Assembly: GCA_964426545.1 (NCBI GenBank) | Contig: CAYRQP010000008.1 | Span: forward strand, 38,478-102,477 | Source: CAYRQP01 sp964426545 | Lineage (GTDB): Bacteria; Fermentibacterota; Fermentibacteria; Fermentibacterales; JCC-6 | Direction of reading: 5' to 3' | DNA: 64,000 bases | Shown here: positions 43,230 through 50,725 of the stretch, one piece after another | Layout of the letters: the number at the start of each line of letters is the position of its first letter | Position numbering within the stretch: position 1 is the stretch's first letter | Notes under the pieces: model-generated | Told to the model about the DNA's origin: nothing | Databases searched by the model: none | The model's input: only the letters and a program-made list of their open reading frames with translations | Made by a program: the position numbers and the translations under genes

Positions 43230-44311
43230 TCCAGTACTTCCCTGTAAACCGAATAAACGTTTTCAGCCATTTTTGGATTTGAAAATTCTGCCGAAAACCT
43301 GACAAGTTCATCGCTGTCGGCCGGTTGGGAAAGTGCATTTTCAACCGCTTCGAAAAGGGCAGCTGCAGTGTTTTCACTCATTTGTTCAGCAATACCGCCG
43401 TAGATTTCAGAGAGTGTTTCCGATATTCCAATCACTGATTTTACCCCGGCAGATGCAGCTTCGAGCGGTGGAAGCCCGAATCCTTCATAGAGAGATGGAT
43501 AAACGAGTAGTTCAGCCCCACTCATGCAGCTTTTCAGCATAGTATCTGATATACTGCCAGTCCATAGGACACATTTTGCATTACCGAGTCTCTTCATGAG
43601 TGAAGCATCTCCCCACCCCCATTGTCCGGCTATCACAAGCGTCAAACCGGGTCTGTTTTTACAAATTATCTCCCATGCATCCAAAAGCAGACTGATGTTC
43701 TTCCGCGGCTCGATGGTCCCTGTGAACAGCAGATATTCCCCCTGAATTGCATACTCAGTTCTGAATAGTTTCGGGTCGGATTCGAACGACGATGTCGATA
43801 GATATATCCTTCGGATACGCTCTTTCGGTATATCAAGATATCTGCGGGCTTCATCTGCTGTAAACTCACTGTCAACCATTACCATTGCAGCATTCTGTGC
43901 AGTCTTCCTGAAATGCCGGCTGTAATACATCGATTTGATTTTAGGGAACATCTCGGGATAAGCCATGAATGCAAGGTCATGCAGAGTTACTACATAAGGC
44001 ACCCCAAGCGGTGGTTTACCGCCAAATGCCGGCAGATGCACAAGGTCGGGAGACAACTTCGATGCAATCCGGGGCAGCGTGTAATTCTCTGCAATTACCT
44101 TTCTGAATCCGGTTGAACAGTGATCTGCTGATAGAGCTTCTTCGGGGGTACATATTCCGCTTGAAAGCACAACATTCACGGATTTCTTTCCCAATTCACT
44201 GAAACCTGAAAGAAGACGCTTTAGATATACTCCGGTACCACCCATGTTCGACACAGACTCTCCATAGATGATAATGTTCGGAAACCTTTTCGAAGTTGAA
44301 TTGTCAGTCAT
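43226..44311 (-). CDS. GT4 family glycosyltransferase
   Basis: 361 residues, GT-B fold. GESVSNMGGTGVYLKRLLSG at the N-terminus and YPSLYEGFGLPPLEAASAGV (EX7E) at the donor site; FTGTIEPRKNISLLLDAWEI between. It lies between the nucleotidyltransferase (10 bases upstream) and the other GT4 gene, suggesting one sugar-transfer pathway. Confidence 0.9.
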   Translation of the reverse strand: MTDNSTSKRFPNIIIYGESVSNMGGTGVYLKRLLSGFSELGKKSVNVVLSSGICTPEEALSADHCSTGFRKVIAENYTLPRIASKLSPDLVHLPAFGGKPPLGVPYVVTLHDLAFMAYPEMFPKIKSMYYSRHFRKTAQNAAMVMVDSEFTADEARRYLDIPKERIRRIYLSTSSFESDPKLFRTEYAIQGEYLLFTGTIEPRKNISLLLDAWEIICKNRPGLTLVIAGQWGWGDASLMKRLGNAKCVLWTGSISDTMLKSCMSGAELLVYPSLYEGFGLPPLEAASAGVKSVIGISETLSEIYGGIAEQMSENTAAALFEAVENALSQPADSDELVRFSAEFSNPKMAENVYSVYREVLE

Positions 44312-44320
44312 TGAAACCGG

Positions 44321-45304
44321 CTAGTTTCCGTTGTCAGGTGAATCAGCAGGGATAACAATGGCAGGTGTACCCGTCAGGAAACACCCGGGGCCGATGATCA
44401 TATCCTCGAGTGTCTTTCCGGAAACGGAAGTTCCGGGGAGGACAATGGAGTTGTGTATTGTGCTATCATCGATACAGCAGCCGGCACCAATACTAACAAA
44501 TGGTCCAATATCAGAACTGCGAATCACAGCCCCCCCGGCGATGTGAACCGGATGCCGGATGAGAGAGTCATGTGCAGCTCCCGCCCCACCTCCACCCATT
44601 GCTTTCAGAAGAATTCTGTTAGTATCGAGAAGCGTGTCAGCTGTTCCGCAGTCATACCATCCTTCAATTTCAAATGTACCGAATGCATAACCGGTTTCAA
44701 GCATCAACTGCATTGCATCGGTCAGCTGATATTCGCCCTTCGTCGTTTTAGCGGATTCGATGAGCGAATGGATACTGTCCATGAGTGCTTTGCCGTCTGT
44801 GAAAGAGTAGATTCCGGTAATTGCCAGGTCACTTACAAATTTCTCCGGCTTTTCGACAAGTCTTGTGACCAATCCGTCTATATCCTGTACCACAACTCCG
44901 AAGCGGGCAGGATCATCCACCTTTTTCACGGCGATCATGTTTTCCTCTATCCCGGCTACAGAATTGAGGTTTGCTTTAAACAGTGTATCACCAAGAACAA
45001 CCAGCGTCCTTCCGTCATCCATAACTGGCTTTGCGAGGTAAACTGCAGATGCAAGCCCGTCCATCTTCTCCTGTACTACACAATCTATGCGCAGGCTCGG
45101 ATATGTATCCTCTGCCCACTCCTTAATCTGACTGCCCAGATATCCGATGATAAGGATTACATGATCGACTCCGGCATCAACAAGTTCATCTACTATATGC
45201 CCGAGTATCGGTTTCCCCGCAACGGGTAAAAGGGGTTTTGGCATCGAATCTGTGAGGGGCCGAAGCCGTTTTCCTATTCCTGCAGCCGGGATTATCACCT
45301 GCAT
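44321..45304 (-). CDS. sugar-1-phosphate nucleotidyltransferase
   Basis: 327 residues. The nucleotide-binding start IIPAAGIGKRLRPLTDSMPK, then LVVLGDTLF and YDCGTADTLLDTNRILLKAM; the C-terminal third has left-handed beta-helix hexapeptides (GPFVSIGAGCCIDDSTIHNS). This is the layout of RfbA/GlmU-type NDP-sugar makers. Sugar unknown; probably feeds the two GT4 genes. The start ATG overlaps the ptsI stop by one base (TAATG). Confidence 0.88.
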   Translation of the reverse strand: MQVIIPAAGIGKRLRPLTDSMPKPLLPVAGKPILGHIVDELVDAGVDHVILIIGYLGSQIKEWAEDTYPSLRIDCVVQEKMDGLASAVYLAKPVMDDGRTLVVLGDTLFKANLNSVAGIEENMIAVKKVDDPARFGVVVQDIDGLVTRLVEKPEKFVSDLAITGIYSFTDGKALMDSIHSLIESAKTTKGEYQLTDAMQLMLETGYAFGTFEIEGWYDCGTADTLLDTNRILLKAMGGGGAGAAHDSLIRHPVHIAGGAVIRSSDIGPFVSIGAGCCIDDSTIHNSIVLPGTSVSGKTLEDMIIGPGCFLTGTPAIVIPADSPDNGN

Positions 45305-47073
45305 TAGCTCTCCACCCTGTGAATTCCTATTTCTTCGAGAATTATATCGGGATATTTCTCTCTGACATACTCTTTGACAAGTTCTTTTATCTCATTCCCT
45401 GTAGACATCGACAGTGCGCGGTGAGTTAGCAGTTCAACTTCGCTCATATCGACAAGGCTTATCATCTTTTTCACATCAGGGATAAGCGAGAACGGTACAC
45501 TTAACTCATCGACTCCAAATCCCACAAGCAGCGGTATTGCCAGCGGGTTACTTGCCATCTGTCCGCAGACCCCCACCCATTTTCCCGCTTTTCTGCATGC
45601 ATCAGTAACGCATCCTATCTGACTCAATACGGCTGGATGGAACGGGTCGAACAAGTCAGCTACGAAAGGACTGGTTCTGTCGACTGCGAGTGTGTACTGG
45701 GTCAGGTCATTCGTACCTAATGAAACAAAATCTACGTGGGGAAGGAAACAGTCAATCGATATAGCAGCTGCAGGTGTCTCAACCATGATCCCAAAAGGAA
45801 TATCCTTCTCGAAAGGAACACCCTCTTCTTCGAGCCGCATCGCAGTTGTCTCAAGAAGTTCCCTGACGGCAAGAACTTCATCAACAGATGATATCATGGG
45901 TATCATAAGCCAGGCGTTTCCTCTCACCGCCGCTCGCAGTACAGCACGCAACTGACGGATGAAACGCTCGGGTCTGTCAAGACATATGCGAACTGCTCGC
46001 CAGCCAAGAAATGGGTTGCGTTCCGGAATGGGAATTTCATCGAGGAACTTGTCTCCACCGAGGTCGAAAGTCCTTATAATGCAGGTTTCCGGATATACCA
46101 TTTCAAGTGCGTGGTCATATGCGGTAAAGTGTATTTCCTCGGTCTCGGGACCCGAAGAAATAAGCCTGATGAATTCAGTTCTGAAAAGTCCGATTCCCTT
46201 GCCACCGAAACGAGCAACATGGTCGGCTTCCTGGGAAAATTCGATATTTGCACTTAGTTCCATCGGAACACCGTCGGCCGTAATAGTCGGATTCATTGCA
46301 TTGGCAACAATATCTGCTTCCGCAACTTCGTATTGAGCCTTAAGGCGGGTGTAGAACTTCAGTTCATCTTCATCGGGATTAAGGATGACTTCACCATGGA
46401 TACCGTCAATTACCATCATGTCACCAGGGGCGGAGTTCTCTGCTACTTCCTTCAGTGCAACAACTGCAGGTACACCCAAACTGCGTGCGATTATTGCAGT
46501 ATGCGATGTAGGGCCACCTTTATCGATGGCAATTCCGAGTATCTGTTTCTTGGAAAGCCCCGCTGTCTGGGATGGATCGAGGTCTGATGCCACAAGTACG
46601 ACAGGGTCTTCGATCTTTGACAGGACCTCGTCCTCAGTACCCATGATCTTCGCTATAACCCGCCGTCCGACATCCCGGACATCTGCAGATCGGCTTCTTA
46701 TATAAGGGTCTTCTATCGAATCGAATCTGGCAAGTACATCATATAAAACCTGGCTTACTGCATACTCGGCAGTGACCTTCTCGCTTTCAATGCGCCTGAT
46801 AACATCGGCATGCAGTGACGGATCATTTAGAAGAACAATATGTACTTCAATAAGCTGTTTGCCTTCTATGACATCGCTCAACTTCTCTGATAGTGCTTCC
46901 AGTTCAGTCCGGGTATCTTCAATTGCCTTTCGGAATCGTTTGACTTCTGAGAGAATCTCATCATCAGATGCCAGAACACGTTTTTTCACCCGTATCTCTT
47001 CTACATTGAGGAGAAATACCCGTCCAATTGAGACCCCGGGTGATGCTGCGATACCTTTTATGCGTGTGCTCAG
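45304..47073 (-). CDS. ptsI: phosphoenolpyruvate-protein phosphotransferase (enzyme I)
   Basis: About 589 residues if started at the CTG at 47073. A GTG at 46989 is the first usual start, but the frame upstream of it codes the conserved N-terminus IKGIAASPGVSIGRVFLLN, so the real start is further up; the only candidates are CTG at 47073 (GGAG 10 bases before, right after the ptsH stop) or ATT at 47079. The phospho-His lies in GGPTSHTAIIARSLGVPAVV; the PEP site in GIGLFRTEFI and FGIMVETPAAAISID. EI moves phosphate from PEP to HPr. No PTS permease is here. Confidence 0.9.
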   Translation of the reverse strand: MSTRIKGIAASPGVSIGRVFLLNVEEIRVKKRVLASDDEILSEVKRFRKAIEDTRTELEALSEKLSDVIEGKQLIEVHIVLLNDPSLHADVIRRIESEKVTAEYAVSQVLYDVLARFDSIEDPYIRSRSADVRDVGRRVIAKIMGTEDEVLSKIEDPVVLVASDLDPSQTAGLSKKQILGIAIDKGGPTSHTAIIARSLGVPAVVALKEVAENSAPGDMMVIDGIHGEVILNPDEDELKFYTRLKAQYEVAEADIVANAMNPTITADGVPMELSANIEFSQEADHVARFGGKGIGLFRTEFIRLISSGPETEEIHFTAYDHALEMVYPETCIIRTFDLGGDKFLDEIPIPERNPFLGWRAVRICLDRPERFIRQLRAVLRAAVRGNAWLMIPMISSVDEVLAVRELLETTAMRLEEEGVPFEKDIPFGIMVETPAAAISIDCFLPHVDFVSLGTNDLTQYTLAVDRTSPFVADLFDPFHPAVLSQIGCVTDACRKAGKWVGVCGQMASNPLAIPLLVGFGVDELSVPFSLIPDVKKMISLVDMSEVELLTHRALSMSTGNEIKELVKEYVREKYPDIILEEIGIHRVES

Positions 47074-47074
47074 A

Positions 47075-47341
47075 TCAATCTTCTCCGAATCCCTCTTTAA
47101 TCAAATCCAGAATTGCGTTCAATGCATCTTCTTCATCAGTTCCGTCCGCTGTTACCTTAAGAATCGTTCCATGTGATGCCGCAAGCGTCATTACACCCAT
47201 TATGCTTTTCGCACTTACGCTGTCACCTTCGAATATTATGCATATTCTGCTGTCGAATTCACTGGCAGTCCGCACTATCTGTGCTGCGGGCCGTGCATGA
47301 ATGCCAAGGGAATTCATTACCTCAGCACTTCCTTCAATCAA
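47075..47341 (-). CDS. ptsH: phosphocarrier protein HPr
   Basis: 88 residues. The catalytic His is in NSLGIHARPAAQIV and the HprK-target Ser in AKSIMGVMTLAASHG, so both control sites are kept. Sits between hprK (ATGA overlap) and ptsI. With no sugar permease nearby it probably works as a regulatory carrier. Confidence 0.95.
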   Translation of the reverse strand: MIEGSAEVMNSLGIHARPAAQIVRTASEFDSRICIIFEGDSVSAKSIMGVMTLAASHGTILKVTADGTDEEDALNAILDLIKEGFGED

Positions 47342-48318
47342 AGAGAACCATCCTTCCCATTCTTTCCGGCATTTCTTTTATTGCGTTCTATAAGTCTGCT
47401 TTCCACCTGTTCGGGAATGCTGATTCCACGCATGTCAAGCAGTGCATTAACAGCTGCGGTTTCGAGCAGCAGAGCAAGATTCCTCCCAGGAATCACAGGA
47501 AGTTCAATATAAGGGATTTCTGTCCCGAGTATCCCTTTTGTCTTTCTGTCGATACCTATCCGGTCTATATTCTTAGTATCCCTGCCCCATTCAAGCAGCC
47601 TGACTTCTATATGTATCTGCTGGCGTTCTTTCGTGGACCTAATTCCGAACATATTTTCCACATCGATAAAACCCAGTCCCCTTATCTCCATGAGGTGGCT
47701 GTGATCGGTGTCTCCTGCACCAAACAGATTCCCACGTATGCGTCTAATATAAACCCTGTCATCCGCAACGAGTCTATGCCCTTTATCGAGAAGACCGAGA
47801 ACAGCTTCACTTTTTCCGATTGCACTTCTTCCCGTACAAAGCACTCCAGCTCCATAAACATCCACCAGAGTACCGAATGTACTGTCCCTGGGTGCGAATA
47901 TTTCTTCCAGGTAGTCGGTAAGGTCGTGAATCAGCGGAGTTGTGTCACGCGGTGAAACAAGAAGTGCAGATGCACTGTCGGAAGATATCTCGACCAGTTC
48001 ATCAGGAGGAGTCAGCCCCTTTGTCACAAGCGAACAAATGATGGGAAAATCAAAGACATTCCTGAGCGCGGATATGCGGTCAGATGAAGATAGCGTTGTG
48101 AGATAGGTGATTTCGGTTTCCCCGAATATCTGTATTCTCAAATGTTGAAACTTATGAGTATATCCGGTCAGTGCCATTCCGGGTCTGCTTATGTCAGGGG
48201 ATTTCAGATTAGTCGATAATCCTGTAGCTCCTGAAAGTGATCTAATCCCGAGAACCGATGACATCTCTTCAATGAGTTTTCCGACAGTAAGCTTAGAAGC
48301 GGAGAGTACGGGGTCCAT
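47338..48318 (-). CDS. hprK: HPr kinase/phosphorylase
   Basis: 326 residues. The P-loop is VLCTGRSAIGKSEAVLGL; then LVADDRVYIRR, RGLGFIDVENMFGIRSTKER and the C-terminal IPVIPGRNLALLLETAAVNA. It adds or removes phosphate on HPr Ser46. Complete. It lies between hpf and ptsH. Confidence 0.94.
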   Translation of the reverse strand: MDPVLSASKLTVGKLIEEMSSVLGIRSLSGATGLSTNLKSPDISRPGMALTGYTHKFQHLRIQIFGETEITYLTTLSSSDRISALRNVFDFPIICSLVTKGLTPPDELVEISSDSASALLVSPRDTTPLIHDLTDYLEEIFAPRDSTFGTLVDVYGAGVLCTGRSAIGKSEAVLGLLDKGHRLVADDRVYIRRIRGNLFGAGDTDHSHLMEIRGLGFIDVENMFGIRSTKERQQIHIEVRLLEWGRDTKNIDRIGIDRKTKGILGTEIPYIELPVIPGRNLALLLETAAVNALLDMRGISIPEQVESRLIERNKRNAGKNGKDGSL

Positions 48319-48330
48319 ATTATCTCTTTT

Positions 48331-48891
48331 CTAGTTGTCCCTGGCACTTTTTTCCAGCTCGACTACCTGGGCACTTCCTGACGCTCCGCTGTAAACAGCA
48401 CTAACTGAATTTGTTTCAGCATTCATGAAAACAAGATACTCCCCGCCGTTGACCTCGAATTCCAGAATTGCTTCACTTGTTTTCATCTTCCTGAGCTCTG
48501 TATTGTCATCGACAAAAACATCTTCGGTGAGAGTAGATTCTTCGATGGGCACATAGAGCGTGTATGAAGAACCGTTACAGTCGCCGTTTGAATTATTCCT
48601 GTGTGGATGTCCATGCATCTTATCCTTGAATTTTCTCAATTGGGTTTCAAGGATTGCTGCAGCATCGTCGAACGCTGAATACATATTATGAGATTTTGTT
48701 TTTGCATCTAATTTCAGGTGATTCCCGCGAAGCTGTAAATGTGTGTGATCTATACCCGCTGTTACTTCGAGAATTACATGAATATCTGTAATCCCGTCAT
48801 AGTATTTCGAAAACGACTCTAATTTATCTTCCACATGGTCCTTGAGAGCATCTGTAAGGTCAAAGTGCCTTCCACTTATCTGGATATTCAT
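48331..48891 (-). CDS. hpf: ribosome hibernation-promoting factor, long form
   Basis: 186 residues. The N-terminal domain MNIQISGRHFDLTDALKDHV with ESFSKYYDGITDIHVIL is the HPF/YfiA fold; the C-terminal SEAILEFEVNGGEYLVFMNA is the long-form dimerisation domain that joins ribosomes into 100S dimers. AAAGGA precedes the ATG. First gene of the hpf-hprK-pts run and has a leader with a terminator hairpin (48936-48977). Confidence 0.94.
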   Translation of the reverse strand: MNIQISGRHFDLTDALKDHVEDKLESFSKYYDGITDIHVILEVTAGIDHTHLQLRGNHLKLDAKTKSHNMYSAFDDAAAILETQLRKFKDKMHGHPHRNNSNGDCNGSSYTLYVPIEESTLTEDVFVDDNTELRKMKTSEAILEFEVNGGEYLVFMNAETNSVSAVYSGASGSAQVVELEKSARDN

Positions 48892-48935
48892 ATCTATTCC
48901 TTTCGGTTGGGGCTATCCATAAAGTCTGTTCAAAC

Positions 48936-48977
48936 AAAAAAACGGCTGTCATGATACAGAATTGCTCATGGACAGCC
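48936..48977 (-). terminator. Rho-independent terminator in the hpf leader (possible attenuator)
   Basis: On the minus strand GGCTGT-C-CATGA pairs with TCATG-ACAGCC, then G and seven U. It lies 45 bases before the hpf start and after a good promoter (49035-49008), with no gene between. So the leader RNA can end here before hpf, or the site ends a small RNA. Confidence 0.8.
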
Positions 48978-49007
48978 TAAATCAGCATAAATATTTTTCA
49001 CACTAAA

Positions 49008-49035
49008 ATAATAATTAAGTACACCGATTTGTCAA
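49008..49035 (-). promoter_or_regulatory. sigma70-type promoter for hpf leader
   Basis: Minus-strand TTGACA (49035-49030) and TATTAT (49013-49008) with 16 bases between. Predicted start about 49000, giving a leader of about 110 bases with the terminator inside it. Confidence 0.6.
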
Positions 49036-49106
49036 CTCCCTGAAGATAGAGTAACTACATCTAAATATAATCCGAATTTATAGCATTTTGTTCCCTTGTT
49101 ATATCA

Positions 49107-49136
49107 TTGACATATACATCAGCTATCTGTTATTAT
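49107..49136 (+). promoter_or_regulatory. sigma70-type promoter for asnA
   Basis: TTGACA at 49107-49112 and TATTAT at 49131-49136 with 18 bases between; start about 49143, 45 bases before the ATG. The asnA ribosome site GAGGTGA is at 49179-49185. Confidence 0.6.
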
Positions 49137-49188
49137 TTCGGTCAAGTATCCATGTACAAATTAACAAGAAAAGAAGTCGAGGTGACAA

Positions 49189-50325
49189 ATGCCGAACATG
49201 GACAAGACAGCGGATTTAGCAGGACCGGGAATCAGTACTTATGAAAAAGTAGCTGAAATCCTGCCTAAAAACTACAGGTCAACATTGAACCGCAAGGAAA
49301 CCCAGATCGCTCTTGCTGAAGTAAAGAAGACCATGGAAGAAGGTCTTTGCCGTGAACTCAACCTTATCAGAGTCGAGTCTCCCCTGATCATGGATCGTGA
49401 CAGCGGTATGAATGACTATCTCGACCGTGACGGTTCGCGCACCCCGATTGATTTTCAGTGCGGTCTCGGACTGGATAAGAAGATCGACACACAGGTAGTA
49501 CAGGCCGCCACAAAGTGGAAGAGATTTGCACTCAAACAGTTCGGTCTCGATTTGTATGAAGGTCTTTACACCGACATGCGTGCAGTCCGGAAGGATTACT
49601 TCCTGGATCATGATCATAGCAGTTATGTCGATCAGTGGGACTGGGAGAAGGTCATCAAGGATGAAGACCGTAATCTCGATTATCTCATCATGGTCGTCAA
49701 GAAACTCTGGAAAGTCATCAAAGAATGTGAAGCCAAAGCACATGAGATATATCCGAAACTACGCGATGACGGTTATGCCAATCTTCCGGAGGAACTTACA
49801 TTTATACATGCTGAAGAAATACTTGGATTGTATCCTGATCTCCCCCGTAAACAGCGTGAAACACAAATACTCAAGGATATTTCAGAGGCTGTATTCATCA
49901 TCGGTATAGGCCACACTCTCAAAGACGGTTATCCTCACGAAATGAGAGCAGCTGACTATGATGACTGGACAACTCCTACAATCATGAAGAACGGCGAGCA
50001 GATGCATGGTCTGAACGGTGACATTCTCGTATGGCACCCGATTACCGAAAGACGCCATGAACTCACTTCGATGGGCATCAGAGTCACGAAAGAGGGACTT
50101 AGGAAGCAACTTGAAGAAACAGGACAGCTTGATTTCCTCGAACTTCCTTACCACAAGATGATACTCAACGATGAGATTCCACAGAGCATCGGCGGCGGAA
50201 TCGGCCAGTCCCGTATCTACCAGAGAATTCTCAAGAAGGCTCACCTCGGTGAATGCAGTGTGACTGTGTGGCCGAAGCAGCTGAAGGATATCTGCGCCGA
50301 GAAGAACATCTTCGTGCTGGAGTAG
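49189..50325 (+). CDS. asnA: aspartate--ammonia ligase
   Basis: 378 residues, longer than the E. coli enzyme (about 330). AsnA makes asparagine from aspartate, ammonia and ATP. Conserved blocks in order: LNLIRVESPLIMDRDSGMND, ATKWKRFALKQFG, YVDQWDWEKVI, RAADYDDWTTPT, GLNGDILVWHPI and PQSIGGGIGQSRIYQ, as in class II synthetase-like AsnA. The extra length is an N-terminal addition of about 25 residues and inserts near residues 195-210. Own promoter and terminator; single-gene unit. Confidence 0.96.
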   Translation: MPNMDKTADLAGPGISTYEKVAEILPKNYRSTLNRKETQIALAEVKKTMEEGLCRELNLIRVESPLIMDRDSGMNDYLDRDGSRTPIDFQCGLGLDKKIDTQVVQAATKWKRFALKQFGLDLYEGLYTDMRAVRKDYFLDHDHSSYVDQWDWEKVIKDEDRNLDYLIMVVKKLWKVIKECEAKAHEIYPKLRDDGYANLPEELTFIHAEEILGLYPDLPRKQRETQILKDISEAVFIIGIGHTLKDGYPHEMRAADYDDWTTPTIMKNGEQMHGLNGDILVWHPITERRHELTSMGIRVTKEGLRKQLEETGQLDFLELPYHKMILNDEIPQSIGGGIGQSRIYQRILKKAHLGECSVTVWPKQLKDICAEKNIFVLE

Positions 50326-50346
50326 ATCCGCTTTATCTCAACGTTT

Positions 50347-50375
50347 GGGGACATGACTTTTGTCGTGTCCCCTTT
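50347..50375 (+). terminator. terminator after asnA
   Basis: GGGGACA (50347-50353) pairs with TGTCCCC (50366-50372), with further GAC/GTC pairs inside, then TTT. 22 bases after the asnA stop. Confidence 0.75.
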
Positions 50376-50420
50376 CAGTACCGTAAGTCACTGATATTTT
50401 ACTTTCTATATCATCGCTCA

Positions 50421-50443
50421 GGGACATGATATCTTCGTGTCCC
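50421..50443. repeat. second GGGACA/TGTCCC hairpin downstream of asnA
   Basis: gggacatgat...ttcgtgtccc is a near copy of the hairpin at 50347-50372, 49 bases on. No U-tract follows (gaaaa). Tandem related palindromes suggest a REP-like element. Confidence 0.55.
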
Positions 50444-50474
50444 GAAAATCGTACGGCCTTTTGAAAAACTAGAA

Positions 50475-50676
50475 CTTCAGCAAAAGTGTCGTACTTCACT
50501 TTTCCCACTTAAGACGGCGGCAGGGNNNNNNNNNNNNNNNNNNNNNNNNNNNNNNNNNNNNNNNNNNNNNNNNNNNNNNNNNNNNNNNNNNNNNNNNNNN
50601 NNNNNNNNNNNNNNNNNNNNNNNNNCTTCAGCAAAAGTGTCGTACTTCACTTTTCCCACTTAAGACGGCGGCAGGG
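50475..50676. repeat. 51-bp repeat on both sides of the second gap
   Basis: 50475-50525 and 50626-50676 are identical (cttcagcaaaagtgtcgtac ... gacggcggcaggg) and border the N run. The shared piece could be one unit of a tandem repeat collapsed by assembly, or simply the overlap left by the assembler at an interspersed repeat. No cas gene or spacer is seen, so it is not a CRISPR. Confidence 0.6.
50526..50625. other. assembly gap (100 N)
   Basis: Exactly 100 N, bordered by the same 51-bp sequence on both sides. True length unknown. Confidence 0.98.
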
Positions 50677-50715
50677 GTGTTTAGCAACTAAAGTTGAATA
50701 AGTGGAGTACGACAC
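50637..50715. repeat. 79-bp palindromic element with 16-bp inverted ends (MITE- or REP-like)
   Basis: gtgtcgtacttcactt at 50637-50652 and aagtggagtacgacac at 50700-50715 are inverted copies with one mismatch. Inside is a small hairpin CAACT-AA-AGTTG (50685-50696). No coding sequence. It overlaps the 51-bp repeat at the gap and ends 10 bases before the 3' end of the response-regulator gene. Confidence 0.6.
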
Positions 50716-50725
50716 TGTATTGTAT

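Noticed and set aside
44453..45229. Long plus-strand frame opposite the nucleotidyltransferase gene
   Set aside because: Antisense shadow of a well-conserved gene; no ribosome site or known motif.
47173..47955. 260-codon plus-strand frame opposite ptsH/hprK
   Set aside because: Shadow of conserved genes on the other strand, Cys/Ser/His-rich with no domain.
50477..50659. Open frame across the second run of N
   Set aside because: Artefact of the gap and the 51-bp repeat.
50475..50715. Second CRISPR array
   Set aside because: The repeat is 51 bp, no spacer or cas gene is seen and the following structure is a palindromic element.
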